Positions 10,687 through 23,685 of a DNA stretch of 64,000 bases are shown in pieces. A program made the position numbers and the translations under genes. This DNA comes from Budorcas taxicolor (taxonomy: Eukaryota > Chordata > Mammalia > Artiodactyla > Bovidae), in NCBI RefSeq assembly GCF_023091745.1, contig NC_068911.1, positions 161,434,004 through 161,498,003 on the forward strand, in the 5' to 3' direction. The first letter of the stretch is position 1. Each line of letters opens with the position of its first letter. A model generated the notes under the pieces. That model was given only the letters and a program-made list of their open reading frames with translations, was not told where the DNA came from and ran no database searches.

Positions 10687-11911
10687 ACCGCATATATGCA
10701 ACTATATATTCATACACTATCATATGCACATAGGCCTTCACTAGCCTTAGGCTGAGGATTCACTGGTTTCATATCACTGTTACTTCAAGATAAAAAGTCA
10801 GCTTTCTGTCCTCATGGCTGTGGTTCATGAACAGTTAGCCTCTGCATCATAAGGAACATGCTGGAAATTCAGAGACTCAGGCCTCCACCTAGTCCTCCTT
10901 AAGCACAATCTCTGGGGACGGAACCAGGAAACAAGATCTCCAGGTGATACACACCAAAATGCTGAAAACAAGGAGGCCTTGGAGGTACAAAACTGGTGTG
11001 TTTCTCTGCTAGATTACAGCAGACTGTCAAGAAAATATGCTGTCTCCAAGAAAATAAGGAGGTGGCAGGCTGATTTACCTTTATTCTGGGTATTTGGGAA
11101 TTAATAAATATGTATAGCTGAGAAAGAGGAACACTTTACAGTTAAGTATTAAGATTTGTTAACTCCCAAAACATCTCAGGGGGTGATGTCCTGCCAGAAG
11201 CAGGGATAAGAGAGTAAAATGTTCTTAATACAGTTATAATTCCTGTTCAGTGCATTTAAAATATATCTGATTTTCCTAGATTCTAAAATAAGGCTAAGAT
11301 GAAACTGGCACTTGTGAATCTAAAGAGGTCAAGAAGGAGATCATTTTACCTGTGTTGTTTTTTCCCCAAATTGAACAGCCTTGTATCATAAACAGTTGAG
11401 CACGATCCCCAAACTGTAAGGAATGACTGCCAAAAAGAATATCCTGCTGTGTGTTTCATTATTGTTGTTATTGATCATTTATGAGTTATAGCCCCAAAAA
11501 GCTAAGGATTACTCCAAACCCAGGTTGAGAAGTCCATCTAGCCCTTGGGGTCAAAATGCAAACAAGTCAGATGAGAGTTAGACTTGAAGAGGCTGAGCAG
11601 AGAAGAAAGCTGTCGCATGAAGCCACCGGCTCCACGTCATAGATCATGTAAAGCATTGGGTCCATCACTTATGTTTTCTTAATTGAGTTTGCCAATGTCT
11701 GGATTCTTAAGTTACTTTCCTTTTCCTCATTCAACTAGCATTTACATAGCACTTCAAAGCTTATTCATCCCTTACCCATGTTCAGTGTGACAATCAAAAA
11801 GAACTGAAATCCTTTTTTCCTGCTAAAGAATCTGGTGCATTAACCAGTTCAGATATGTGATGTATTTTTGAAGCCATTGCAGTGGCCAACAACATTGATT
11901 TGGGGACCCTT
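10687..11911. other. No recognised feature
   Basis: No recognised repeat or coding similarity in about 1.2 kb. Confidence 0.5.
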
Positions 11912-11921
11912 AATTCTTTAC

Positions 11922-12143
11922 CTAGGCTTCCTGGGTGGCTCAGTGGTAAAGAATCCACCTGCCAATGCAGGAGCCACGTGATTTGATCCCTGGGTGGGGA
12001 AGATCCCCCAAAGGAGGAAACAGCAACCCACTAACCCAGTTCAGTATTCCTGCCGGGAGAATCCCATGGACAGAGAAGCCTGGCAGGCCATAGTCATAGG
12101 GTTGCAAAGAGTTGGACACAACTGAGCACAGCCCAGTAATAGC
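11922..12143 (+). mobile_element. Bov-tA SINE with target-site duplication
   Basis: Complete Bov-tA with a ~9-base insertion in its body near 12034. Perfect 10-base direct repeats (aattctttac) flank it at 11912-11921 and 12144-12153. Confidence 0.93.
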
Positions 12144-12153
12144 AATTCTTTAC

Positions 12154-12789
12154 TTAAAATCTTCACTCCTGAATCAAAAAACATTTTGCACATAAAATAC
12201 TTGCATTGATTCATTCATTAAATTTAAGAAAAAAATCACACACTTAAAAAAAAAGTCACTCCTCATCTGCTTAGGTTAGACCAGAGGGTTTAAAATCAGA
12301 AAGCCTATCCCTGGTAGAATAATTAGAAACCCAAGAGGCATAGCTGTCAATTGCTCCCCTCCCCTGCCCACAGATCCCCAATTTTGTCTGGGTAGCAACA
12401 TCGACCATGATTGCATGTAGCCCAAGCCCAATCATGGTGAGTCAGTTTCCTTTTGACGTAGGCTTGGACAAGGGACCAAGTTCTGGCAAAGACGTAAGAG
12501 TAAGATTGCTTGGAGTTTCTGGGAAATGTTTTCTTCCTGTTACAAATGAAAACAAGAAGAGAAGGCACCTCTTGTCATTCCCACCTTCATTTCTGCTTGG
12601 GACACTGTCCAAGAGAATGTAAATATTTGCCATCCTGAAACCATAAAGATTATAAATCATTGAAAGAATGATGGAAGGAGCCTGGTCCATAGATGCCTGC
12701 ACCCCAACCGTGAAATGGACCACCCTACAAACAACATATTATGTGAAATTAAGAAATCTACCATTCAAGCCACAAGACTCAGGGACTCT
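12154..12789. other. No recognised feature
   Basis: Unassigned DNA with an A tract near 12245. Overlapping open frames on both strands at 12347-12723 (71-93 codons) show no recognisable similarity. Confidence 0.5.
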
Positions 12790-12891
12790 GTTCAGTTCGG
12801 TTCAGTCAGTCGCTCAGTCATGTCCAACACTTTGCAACCCCCTGGACTGCAGCACGCCAGGCTCCCCTGTCTATCACCAACTTGTTTTCTT
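12790..12891 (-). mobile_element. BovB 3' end fragment
   Basis: Last ~100 bases of BovB on the minus strand, starting with the 'ttcagttcggttcagtcagt' tail and stopping at 'ctgtctatcaccaac'. Extremely 5'-truncated. Confidence 0.85.
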
Positions 12892-13889
12892 AATATTCCA
12901 CAGAATAATATTCACAGGCCATTACCAAATCTCTACATGATAAATAAGAGAAGAAAATAATCTAAAATTTGATAGATTATATTATAAAGCATGAGAATAC
13001 TTGGAAATTAAAGTTTCATGTGGCTTGTTTTAGTTATGCAAAAAGCCTTCTTGGAGTTCAGATTCAGTATAAAAGAGCTTTTATATGAAGGGAGACTGAA
13101 ATATTCACACAACAGACAAAATCAGAATTTTGCATCACCAGAATTTACTGCCCATTGAAACAGCTAGCTATGGGACGTGTTGAAGGACAAAGCAGAGAAA
13201 CAATAGAACATGTGATATAGATTACAAATCTGGTCTAATTAAGGGCCAGGTTCAGAGTAAGAGTACTTACGAGCGAATAAAAGCATCTCTCCTCCTCTGA
13301 AGTTAATACGGGAAAAGCTAAGACTGAGAGATTTCTTTTTCCATTCCTGAAGTAAATCATGACTAATAAAGTATTTTTAAGTAAAATGCACTAATACATC
13401 GCATCGTATTTTTGATGTTTATCAAAGAAAATTGGAAACCATGAAGTGTAATAAGCCACAGTGCCTCAGATCTTTCAGAATGTGTTGCCCTTAGGGATTC
13501 AGAGAAGATAAGAAACATAATATTATGCAGGAGGTTTTTGCTGCTATTTTCCCAGAATGACTGCTACAAGAAGTCTGGGGAGAGAGGGAAATAGTTCTTT
13601 CCACAGACACAGAATTGACTCTGTTTGGTCTGTGCTCACATGCAGAGTCAAGATAACATCATATGGAAGGTAGATATGACTAGTGGCCACAAAGAGAAGA
13701 ACCTGGAGAGGAGGTGTGTCTGGTGAGTTAAAAATAAATGTGGAGGTGGTTAGTTCAGCTGAATAACCTTCAGGCCCAGGAGTATTCGTCATAAGAATAA
13801 TCTTTCAACTCTGAATCTTTCCCTGATATAGAGATGGAACAGCTTGTAGTCAGCTGAGACTTGGTTTTCTCACCCGCAAAACCCTACAT
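12892..13889. other. No recognised feature
   Basis: No recognised repeat. The 82-codon minus-strand frame at 13544-13792 has no similarity I recognise. Confidence 0.5.
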
Positions 13890-14165
13890 TGACTGAATGA
13901 CTTTGAGAAAATCCCTTAACTTCAGCACCATGGCCAACCGGTCTGTAAAATATGATGAAACTAAGTGATTTCAATGAGTCTAATTCTCTCATTTAACAGA
14001 TGAAGCCAGACTTGAAGTTAGTACACGATCAAAGAGCTGAGCGTGGGTTTGTGGGCCAGCTTTTCAGTCTTGCTCAATTAACAGATGAGCAAAAGAAGCC
14101 CAGAGAGGCAAATCTATGTTTGCAAGGATTCATGACTGACAAGTGACAAGTAGGGCAATGTCCCA
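13890..14165 (-). repeat. MIR-like remnant(s)
   Basis: Two stretches resemble the reverse complement of the MIR core: around 13994-14060 ('ctcatttaacagatgaagcc') and 14078-14160 ('aacagatgagcaaaagaagc', then 'agagaggcaaatct'). Strongly diverged, with unclear limits. Confidence 0.4.
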
Positions 14166-15504
14166 GGTGGGATGATGAACCATCTCAGATTTCCAGGCAT
14201 AAAGGAATTTCCCAGAACACGGGATTTCCAGGGCTAGCACCAAGAAATTTGCAGGCAAACTGGGATGCACTGTATACCTGAGGACTAGGTCAGCTCATTT
14301 CCAACTCCTTGAGCCACTGCTATGTACCACAGAAATATGTTTTCTGTGTCACAACACTCTGGTGACATACGGTATCCACAAAGACACTCCATAAATGGGT
14401 GGGTCCTCTTCCACTCTTGGTGACATTGATGATCAGATCTTGCCTTGAGGTCTCTTCCACGTCATCCAGCTCAGTCCATTCAGTGGAAACATAAGAGATT
14501 TTATGGCACAGACTCCTTCAAAGGAAAAGTAAGGAAGGATGTGACTTTGTGTCCACTCAGAGCTGTACCTGCCTTTGAAACGTAGTCTGTACAGCATCTA
14601 GGGGCTCCACAACCCTCACACTTCAAGTTTATTCATGATGATGTCCTAAACAGCAAGCAACAGAAACTGGGACAGAAACTAACCTAAACAATAATGAAAC
14701 AAGCATTAAACATATAATATTAAGGAGTAGTGCAGTGATTGGGCATAATATGAAGAGCTGTAAAACCATTTCATTTCAAAGCCTTAATTTTTTGTCTCCT
14801 CTCTAGGTTTCCCTTAATATGAACCTCATTCTGCTTTCTTCATGGCTTTGGAACGCTGCATGTGAAAAGTTATGTGTTACTTTGTCATGTTCAATAGAAG
14901 ACTGAGACATAAAAACATGCCCCTAAACAATAAAGTTAAAAACAGTCACTGGGGCATGCCATGTCAACTAAATCCAACCTCTTTCTAAGGCTAGAAATGA
15001 AGTCGATGCTTGAACACAAGCAGGGATCTGTTTTAAAGAAGGAAATGGGAAATGATGACAGGTAGGCAACTGAACTTAAAATCTCTTGACAACTCAGCAT
15101 CATCCCTGTCCCTCCAACTATCCGTTACATTTCAATGGCTAAAGAAGCCCTGATTCATTTCCCAGAAGCCCTCACTCATTGGATACTGGTACAAATTCTT
15201 CCAAAGCAAAACATTCTGTGAAAAGTGGAAGGCAGAAGACAAGTAGAAGCAATAATTCTCTTTTGGCAGCAGCTGGCAGACTTGTGGATGGACTGTAGTC
15301 CCAAGGAGCTCAGTGGCTTCCAGGGGTTCCATAAATTGCTCACAGCAGCAGAGAGCAGACATAATTGGAGGCAACATCCTATGATTCCTGTAATTCCTGA
15401 TTTCCTAAATGTTAGCCGTAGTTTTTCTTGACCTTCACTTTCCCAACCCTTCCAAATAGTTCTGCAAGCATCTGTTTCTTAATATATATGCTACAAACAG
15501 ATTG
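14166..15504. other. No recognised feature
   Basis: About 1.3 kb with no recognised repeat. Opposed open frames of 81 and 68 codons at 15132-15431 overlap and are treated as chance. Confidence 0.5.
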
Positions 15505-15712
15505 TACCTTCTTTTCCCACCATCCCCCTGCTATACAGTAGTTTCTCATTAGGTGTCTGTTTTATACAGAGTAGTGTATATATGTCAGTCTCAGTCTCCT
15601 AATTCATTCCATTCACCTTTTCCCTCTTTGGTGTCCACGCATTTGTTCTCTACTTCTGTGTCCATATTTCTGCTTTGCAAATAGGTTCATCTGTACTGTT
15701 TTTCTAGATTCC
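15505..15712 (-). mobile_element. L1 3' UTR fragment
   Basis: Antisense L1 3' UTR, recognised by 'ctgctatacagtagtttctc' and the run to 'tttttctagattccacgtgt'. It ends in a TG run. Confidence 0.6.
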
Positions 15713-15736
15713 ACGTGTGTGTGTGTGTATGTGTGT
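15713..15736. repeat. (TG)n run
   Basis: Short interrupted TG repeat between the L1 fragment and the next SINE. Confidence 0.85.
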
Positions 15737-15935
15737 GCTCAGTTATGTCTGACTCTTTATGACCCCATGGACTGTAGCCTGCGAGGTTCCACTGTCCATG
15801 GGATTTTCCAGGCAGGAACACTGGAGTGGGCTACCATTTTCTTCTCCAGGGGTTCTTCTTAACCCAAAGATTGAACCTTGTCCCTTGCGTCTCCTGCATT
15901 AGCAGGCAGATGCTTTACTGCTAGTGCCACCTGGG
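15737..15935 (-). mobile_element. Bov-tA SINE
   Basis: Complete minus-strand Bov-tA ending 'ctgctagtgccacctggga'. Confidence 0.9.
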
Positions 15936-15959
15936 ATATATGTATTAATATAACCTTTA

Positions 15960-16310
15960 AAATACATTCCAGTATACATTAGGTGCAGACAAATACTGCT
16001 TGATTTCACTTATACAAGATACCTAGAATAGTAAAATTCATAGTCACAAAATACATTAGTAGATTCCAAGAGGTGAGGGGTGGGAAGGGGGGCAGAGGGA
16101 ATGGGGGGGGGGGGCAGTTCATGTTTAAAGAGGACAGAGCTGCAGTTTAGGAAAGTGAAAAACTTGGGAGATAAATGAGGGAGAAAGTTGCACAACAATG
16201 TGAATGTGCTTAGTGTCACCAAACTGCATGGTTAAATATGGTTAAAAAGTGTGTTTTATATTATATGACTTTTGCCACAATAAGAAATTTTAAAAATAAA
16301 ATGTTCAATG
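15960..16310 (+). mobile_element. Old L1 3' UTR and tail
   Basis: Sense-strand L1M-type 3' UTR. Landmarks are 'cttgatttcacttatacaag' near 15999, a G-rich tract including twelve Gs at 16105-16116, 'gttgcacaacaatgtgaatg' near 16187, and an A-rich end near 16290. It differs from the L1 3' UTR type at 15505-15712. Confidence 0.65.
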
Positions 16311-18650
16311 CCTAAGAAACAAACAAAAACCCCCATCTATTTCTTGGTACTACATTTTTTCCTGTTTAAAATATCTAGGGGATTGTCAGTGAAGTATATC
16401 TTGGTCCAACTTCAAATTATTTCAAACCCAGGATCCTCTACACCAAGGAAGGGAGTTGGGATGCAGTACTGAAGAGAGTGATGCTGGCCAGCATCAATTC
16501 AGGGAAAGGAGGGCCAAGAAGGAAAGCTATATTTACGCTGTCATTTCTAATCTCCTTCACAACATTTTAGAGGCTCAGTTTAGATGCTCAACTAGCTTGT
16601 CAACATTCATTTAATTAACCAGACAACATTCATTTATTGACCAGACAGATATCCCTCCTCATACCATAGCAAACTTACTTGCATTTGGTGGCCCCAGAAT
16701 ACACATTCCTGGAATATCTCTGAGTGGAACAAAATGAGAACCATGAAAGCTAAATGAGACAGACTTCATAGGGTGAAAGTACATGACAGCGTCTTTCTTG
16801 CCACTCTTTGTTCAAACCGCACTTCGGATGTAGCTATAGCTCATAGCTTTACTGCTCCTTTTAGTCACGAGAACAGCCTCATTCCAACAATCAAAACAGC
16901 TATTCCATGGTAACAGTAATCATTCTGAACTTTCCTTAAAGCGTTTCTCCTTCTTCATTTGGATACCACCTCTTATTGGAAAGGCTGCCGTGGGCCAGGG
17001 GCACATAATCAACTGTGTCTCTGTTTCTCTTGCTCTTTAATTTCTTTCCCCTGTTCACTAGGTGTAATTTCAGCTTAGCCTTGATGCAGAGAGGAACAAT
17101 ACAGTAAAAGAAAATGAGAGCACTTGGAACCTGACACCAATGGCTCCAGACTTTGAAGAGAAATAGCAAGACTCCTGTCTCACAGAGCTTAGAGCTTTAC
17201 AGCTAGTCTACCTCAGGTGATCTAATATCTCTCCTTACCCTGGCCGTTTCCCTCCACCTTCATGCAATGTCAGTCACCCCTCTACTAGGTCACTTTGCCT
17301 CTCTCTGTGTGTCCCTTGTGGGTGGAATCTCTTTCAGGTTGGCTGGTTTTTTTTTGTTTTGTTTTGTTTTTTGCCTCTTCCCATTGTAAAGAGCCCACCA
17401 CCTTGGCCAGCTGCCAGTGCCCATGTAGCCGGCTCACCTATTGCCTTTTACAACTTTTCTTTGCCACAAGCATGTAACTCCAGCTTCAGGTTTTCATCTT
17501 CACCCTCCAGAAATAGGAATCAAGTATGTTTCTCTTCCACTTACTAAGACTGTGTAAAACATGATCTAAAACTTACACATGCCAAATGACCACTTATAAT
17601 GCTCAAGGATTCCATGAGGCAGAGTTCAAATAGCATCTATTTCATGATGTCTGGTGATCAGCAGCAAGACTCAAAGGTTAGGGGTTAGGACCTAAAGGCA
17701 GTTCATTGGTATGACTGGTCATTCATGTGGGCTGTTGGCTGGGGTCTCCTCTACAGATCACCTGTCTATGGGGGTTAAATTAGAATTCTTCATAGTTTAT
17801 GGGCTGGCTTCCCCCAGAACAAATGTCCTTAGAAGGACTCAAACGGAGACTAGATCATAAACTAGAAGCCGCACAACATCATTCTGTTCTCTAGTAAGCA
17901 GGCTCTTTCCACCCAGTTTTAGTGAGAGGGCAAAGAGACTCATGCCTTTCCTGATGAAAGATTGTAGAAGAACATATTCCTCTAGCCTTTCTAAGGAAAG
18001 ACAGTGTGCTTAAAAGTTCTTCTTTTCCAAACTGATGGGATCAGGAAAAGCACCTCCATCCGTTCCTCCCTGTGGAGGAGAAAAAAAATGCCACGAATGC
18101 CAGCAACACTCTCCAAAGAAAATCTCTTTTCAGCTTCCAAATTAACCATTTTTTACTTTCAAGGTGGGTTTTGGGCTAAGGAGGCAAAACAGGTCTTCAT
18201 AACCCTTGCAAATCCTGTACAAGTAGTCTGGCACTTGAATTAGGAAACTGGAAGAGGATGCAAGTCTCTTTGGAGACATTGCTGAAATGGAAACAGAGTC
18301 TCATATAAACATCTCATTAATTAGAAAGTGGAGTCTGGCAGCACATAAAAGGAGCACAGTTAAATTTAGTGGAGTTAATTTTAGAAACGTAAGGATGGGT
18401 CAGTATTTAGAAATCTATTAACATAATATTCATCACTCATAAAATATAGAGTCCTTTTACAAAACAATAGAAAAAACATAGAATCTCATGGGAAACAGGC
18501 TACAGACATAAACTGGTAAGTCGCATAGACACACAAATATGAATAACCAATGGATAAACATGCATCCTCATTTGATAAACAAAGATCATGTCAATTAAAG
18601 TACTATTTTTAACCTTTAAAATTATAGATAATACAGAATACTGCTACTCA

Positions 18651-18681
<31 letters not shown>

Positions 18682-18984
18682 ATGCCTTGTGAAGATTCAG
18701 CTAAATAGTGCTCTTACTTGATTAAAACTTGCAGTGATTCTTCTAAAGGGAAGGAATCCTAGCTCTTCTTCCAGCCTTCTCTCCCATGCCCTTCAGTGAT
18801 GACACTCTTGTAGCATTTTCTACTATTCACCTTTGCTATCTGTGCACAGATCTCCTCTTTACCCCTAGATGGTATTTTCTTCAAAGGCAATAACCAAGTC
18901 TTATTAATCTTTTGTATCCTTAATGACACTTAGCTCAATACTTTGTACAGCATTTACTGAATAACAAAGACAAAAATAGTGTTA
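16311..18984. other. No recognised gene or repeat family
   Basis: Long unassigned interval. Simple (TTTTG)n-like runs lie at 17348-17373 and 18654-18681. Open frames up to 79 codons (18004-18243) have no recognised similarity. Confidence 0.5.
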
Positions 18985-19140
18985 GTAATAAGTTTGATAT
19001 TTATTGAGTTTACTGTGTGCCTGGCATTGTATGAAGCACTTGATAGGAATCATTAAAGCATCACATCCTTAGAGATAAATACTATTATTAGTCTAATTAC
19101 AGACTAGGAATCAAAGCCACAAAGAAGAAAAGTAATGTGC
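18985..19140 (-). repeat. MIR SINE
   Basis: Reverse-complement MIR core: 'ttactgtgtgcctggcattg', then a 'tactattattagtctaatta' segment and the remnant of the 'acagatgaggaa' motif. Old and diverged. Confidence 0.65.
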
Positions 19141-19423
19141 CTATGCAAAAACAAATCTGTTTATTTCAACTATTTTCTTTTCTCTAATGAGCCTATCAGT
19201 AAATCCTGGAGATCTTATACTGTTTGGTTTTTTTTTTTCCCCAGCATACGATACTAGAGAATGGAAGGAAAATGAGAAAATTTTCCAAAGAATAAAAGTG
19301 CAGGCAAATGAATTGCATACATATTCAAAGAAGGAATCAAAATTTGATTCTACAGTGATCTGACAATAAGAATTAAAGAAAAGGAAGAATGTACAGGTAT
19401 TGATAGTAAATGTATTTGTTTGT

Positions 19424-19628
19424 TGTTTAGTCACTAGGTCGTGTCTGACTCTTCTGTGACCCTATGGACTGTGGCCCACCAGGCTCCTCTGTTCATGGGA
19501 TTTCCCAGGCAAGGATACTGGAGTGAGTTGCATTTCCTTCTCCAGGGGATCTTCCTGACTCAGGGACTGAACCCATATCTCCTGCACTGACAGGGAAATT
19601 CTTTACCACTGAGCCACCAGGAATGCCC
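19424..19628 (-). mobile_element. Bov-tA SINE
   Basis: Complete minus-strand Bov-tA from 'tagtcactaggtcgtgtctg' to 'ccaccaggaatgcccc'. Confidence 0.9.
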
Positions 19629-20741
19629 CTTGATGTATAAATATATAGTTGCTATCTAAAGATGCTCATCTTAGAAAAATAACTGATTATATCACTCTTA
19701 CAACTATAAAACCATCTTTAAAATGATGAGAGAAAAAGAAAAACAGTAATTTACATGTAGATCAAAAGCATGCTAGAATCCATTTTGTTTTCTAATTCTG
19801 CTTGAATGAGTATTTAAATGAAATTTCTCTGTTGTTATTGATTATAGCTTTCTGCAAGCTAACCCACTTTCTTTTTTAAAGAAGTGTTAGTCTGATAACT
19901 AAAATTCTGTGTACCTTTAAATTCACCTCCACAGCTCTAAGCTTTGAAGGATATATAATTTGCATCCTTTAAGGGGCGAAACAACGTATTGTAAAGGTTA
20001 GCTGTGGTCTTATGTACTTACTGGATGCAATGTTTCTATTGCAGGACAAAGGAATTACTTGACTGTTTCTGCTTAATAGTTCACTCAGAAGGTTCTAGGC
20101 TTTCACCAGGCTCATGCTGTGCTGAATGAAATTGGAACTCTGGGTCACAACTAAATGTAAACCTAAACCTCTCTGAATATAAGCAGCTACGAACGTGTAA
20201 TTCATGGCAGAAACTTGAGTTTGGAAAAGATGAATGTTAGAAGTAATAAAAACAAGAAGAAATGAAGTGAGAATCCCAGAGCCTTCCTCTCACGCCAGAA
20301 TAAAGTAGACGTGTGCTGCACTCTTACCTTCTGTGGGTCCCTTCCACACCTGTTGTTGCTTTCCTGGGGAACTGGCCAAAGTGATCCTATTTCTAAGCCC
20401 TAATGGAGAGAAATGATTCTGTCCCAGCAACAGGAAGCCAAGGTTCACATTTTCCACATTTTACTCCTTTTTAAAAAATAATCTTTGATATGGGAATATT
20501 GACTTAGTGCAATGGAATATTGATTTAGGAATATTGATTTTATTTTTAGGAAAAGCAAAACGGCACTATCAGATGCAAGCAGTGCAGGAAAGTCAGTAAA
20601 TAGATGGAATTTTAGCATCACTGTGACTCAGGGCTCTTCTGTTTGTTTTTTGTTGCTTGATTGATTATAGGTTGCTTGGTTTTGTGGACATGTTTTGTTA
20701 GAGAAATGACCCCTAAGAGGTGAGTGGGCTCTGTCTCTTGA
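19629..20741. other. No recognised feature
   Basis: AT-rich DNA without a recognised repeat or coding similarity. Confidence 0.5.
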
Positions 20742-20755
20742 TGATTTCATACATA

Positions 20756-20957
20756 GTTGGGTGGTGTTAACCGCTCTCTTTGTGACCCCGTGGACTGTCG
20801 CCTGCCAGGCTTCTCTGTTCATGGAATTCTCCAGGCAAGAATACTACGGTGGGTAGCCATTCTCTTCTCCAGGGAATATTCCCTACCCAGGGACTGAACC
20901 TGGGCCTCCTGCATTGCAGGCAGGCAGATTCTTTACCATCTGAGCCATTAGGGAAGC
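20756..20957 (-). mobile_element. Bov-tA SINE with target-site duplication
   Basis: Minus-strand Bov-tA lacking part of the terminal 'tcagtcgtgtctgactc'. It is flanked by 14-base direct repeats (tgatttcatacata at 20742-20755, tgatttcatgcata at 20958-20971) that differ at one base. Confidence 0.92.
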
Positions 20958-20971
20958 TGATTTCATGCATA

Positions 20972-22440
20972 TTTCATTGAAAATGACTGCTCTCTTGGAC
21001 ACATTGTCCCCAAACAAAGTGCAGGCTCTAATTTTATTAAACTGAAAAGTTCTTCGGCAAAAATCATAGCCCATTTGTTAAGGTTTATAGGAAGAATATT
21101 TCATGCATATAGTCATTTTTCAACTCTGTTTTGCATGCTTACGTGGCCAGCACTGAGCTTCACCAAAAAATTGGAAACACAGAAATTATCCCCAGAAATT
21201 CTAAAAGCTAGCATGAAAGGAGATAAAGCAATGGGGGTCTACTTGAGATCATTATCACACATTCTTGATAAAACAGTGTCACACATTCTTGCCAACAAAA
21301 TTGCTGTCACAAGCACACATAAGTATGTTTGTATGCAAGCAAAGTTGAATTTTTTTCACTGTCACAGTGATATTTGAAAGCACATCATACATTCATTCCC
21401 AGTCTATAACTCAGTATTGTCACCTTTACCAAGCTACTTAGCCTCACCAAGCCTTGGCTTTCTCGTCATCTAATGATAATACTTACTTCCTGGAGTTGAT
21501 ATGAGAAGCAAATGGAATAATGAAGTATGTCTTTTCAGGAATCAAATAGCATAGTTCTTTCCAAATGTGGAAGCATATCTCCATTACTAAATCACAGATA
21601 TTGGCACAAAATGAAATATAATTCTAACCATCAGAGGTTTCCAAGAGAGAAGAAAAGGCACTGGGCAGTCACGATTGCTGCAACTGGAAGTTTTAAGCTT
21701 ATGATCCCTTGGACAGAAGCCTGCAGAGGAGATCCAAGCATGAGATGGGTGGTTCGACTAATTGACTTTCAAGATTCCCCTTCTCTAACTCTATTATGTT
21801 GCCTTGTTCATGATTCATAGCTTTTCCCTGGGTAAAGTTTTTATTTTATTTTTTCCCAGAATGAATAAAACATAAAAACAACAGCAACCTGTACTCTTTG
21901 CCCAAATGCCCTCGAAAAGGCCATGAGCTGAGCCTTCTGACATGCTCAGTCAATAAATACTGACTGTCCAAAAGAATGTGACTCTAGTCTCCTGCCAACC
22001 TGGATAGGTTCATCAGGATTGACAGTTTTATGTGGCTCTTTTACTTCTGAAAAGAAGATCCAAGTGCCAAACCCAGGTCTATCTGACTTCAGAACCCTAC
22101 TCCACACAACTTTCTAGACATATTTGTGTAATGAAAGACTGATTCAGTAGTGGAAATACAATTACTTAGCCTGTCATCTTAGTTCAGCAAATGGGTATTA
22201 ACCAATATTTACCATAAACCGTGAGATTTCTGCCCCTAGAATGAAGCTATACAGGTTGAAGAAGAGGGGAAACTGACACCCAAGGAAGTTTGATTCAACT
22301 TTAAAACATTTAGTTCAGCTGGAGAAATATCTTTCTTGAATTTGATTCAATTGGAGAAATTTTCTGGTATAGAGTTAGACTTTTACTGTAATTTATTTTT
22401 CTTAAGCAGTGCTTGTTGTAGGCAATTCTAGATTTCTCTG
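20972..22440. other. No recognised feature
   Basis: The longest frames are 100 codons (21075-21377) and 97 codons (21527-21820), both plus strand. Neither resembles a protein I know. Confidence 0.5.
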
Positions 22441-22451
22441 ATATCTGGTGT

Positions 22452-22730
22452 GCTGCTGCTGCTGCTGCTAAGTCACTTCAGTTGTGTCCGACTCTATGCG
22501 ACCCCATAGACGGCAGTCCACCAAGGTCCCCCATCCCTGGGATTCTCCAGGCAAGAACACTGGAGTGGGTTGCCATTTCCTTCTCCAATGCATGAAAGTG
22601 AAAAGTGAAAGTGAAGTCGCTCAGTCGTCTCCAACTCTTAGCGACCCCATGGACTGCAGCCTACCAGGCTCCTCCATCCATGGGATTTTCCAGGCAAGAG
22701 TACTGGAGTGGTGTGCCATTGCCTTCTCCA
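22452..22730 (-). mobile_element. Bov-A2 SINE with target-site duplication
   Basis: Dimer of two Bov-A units joined by the 'gaaagtgaaaagtgaaagtg' linker, minus strand, starting with a GCT-repeat tail. It is flanked by a perfect 11-base duplication (atatctggtgt) at 22441-22451 and 22731-22741. Confidence 0.95.
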
Positions 22731-22799
22731 ATATCTGGTGTAGTTCTAGCTAAATGAAACATCACTTGCCCCACCAGTATCTCTGTTTACAGAAGTTAG

Positions 22800-23108
22800 G
22801 CAAGACCATGATATTAGCTTTGGGCAAATGAAATAGGAGCAGAAGCTATATATCTCTCTTCCAGGAAAACTTTGTAATAATTGCTAGAGCTTGAGTTTTC
22901 AACCTCTCTGCCCTGTTACATGGCACCATGATGATGCATGTGAGTCTGTGGTCTCATAAAATGATGTGGAATAAATAAATAGAGCAGAACTTCCCACAGA
23001 CCTGCAGTGGACAGACATATACATTAGGGAGAAATCAACATTTGTGTTTCAAGTCACTAGAATTTGGGGTTGGTTTGTTCACAGCTGGCCTGGCCTATCC
23101 TGACAGAT
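22800..23108 (+). repeat. Probable LTR (ERVL/MaLR-like) remnant
   Basis: The end resembles a common mammalian LTR 3' end ('agtcactagaatttggggtt', then 'cctggcctatcctgacag'). The family is not certain. Confidence 0.35.
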
Positions 23109-23685
23109 TCAATGCTCATAGCCATGGGTATGAGTAAAACAGATCTAATTAAAGTGGATATAACAAACAGCCACTTTGTACTCATTTCTTTCTCAAAGCT
23201 ATTGCACAGGTTTTTATTTTTCTAGAAACTCTTATAAATGTAGCAAGATACTAATGAAAAAAATCAAAGACACATTTGTAGTGTGTTTGGATCATTCATT
23301 TCACAATATAGCTATCTCTATTACAGCTCTTTGTAATTAAATGTGCACTAATTATGAGTTTCAGTAGGACAGAAAGTCAGACTTATACTTCTTCCCAGGT
23401 ATCCTAGTGCCTACCATAGAACTTTCAAGACAACAAACGTTTACTGAATAATTCCTACTAAAAACACTTGTTCTAAAAATACTTCTCCTACAGGTGCAAA
23501 ATTCCATCAGCTGATATGATCCTTGCCTCAACTTTCAAATTTTATTTGATGTGATTCTTGGGTTCCTCAGCCTAGCATGTTTTGTCTATAATATTCTCCC
23601 CATTTGAAATATGCTCCTTAGATCCCTCTGATGAATTTCATTCCACCTCCTCCAGAATCACTTCCAAGTGTAATCCAACTCAAGC

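Noticed and set aside
16100..16120. G tract as a regulatory G-quadruplex
   Set aside because: It is part of the G-rich section typical of old L1 3' UTRs, and a single homopolymer run is weak evidence.
15505..16310. Another twin-primed L1
   Set aside because: Opposite-strand L1 3' UTRs lie close together, but both are 3' UTRs of different L1 types and do not continue one another, so they are separate insertions.
22452..22730. CRISPR-like or satellite array from the repeated units in Bov-A2
   Set aside because: Two related Bov-A monomers with a linker explain the internal repetition, and a target duplication bounds the unit.
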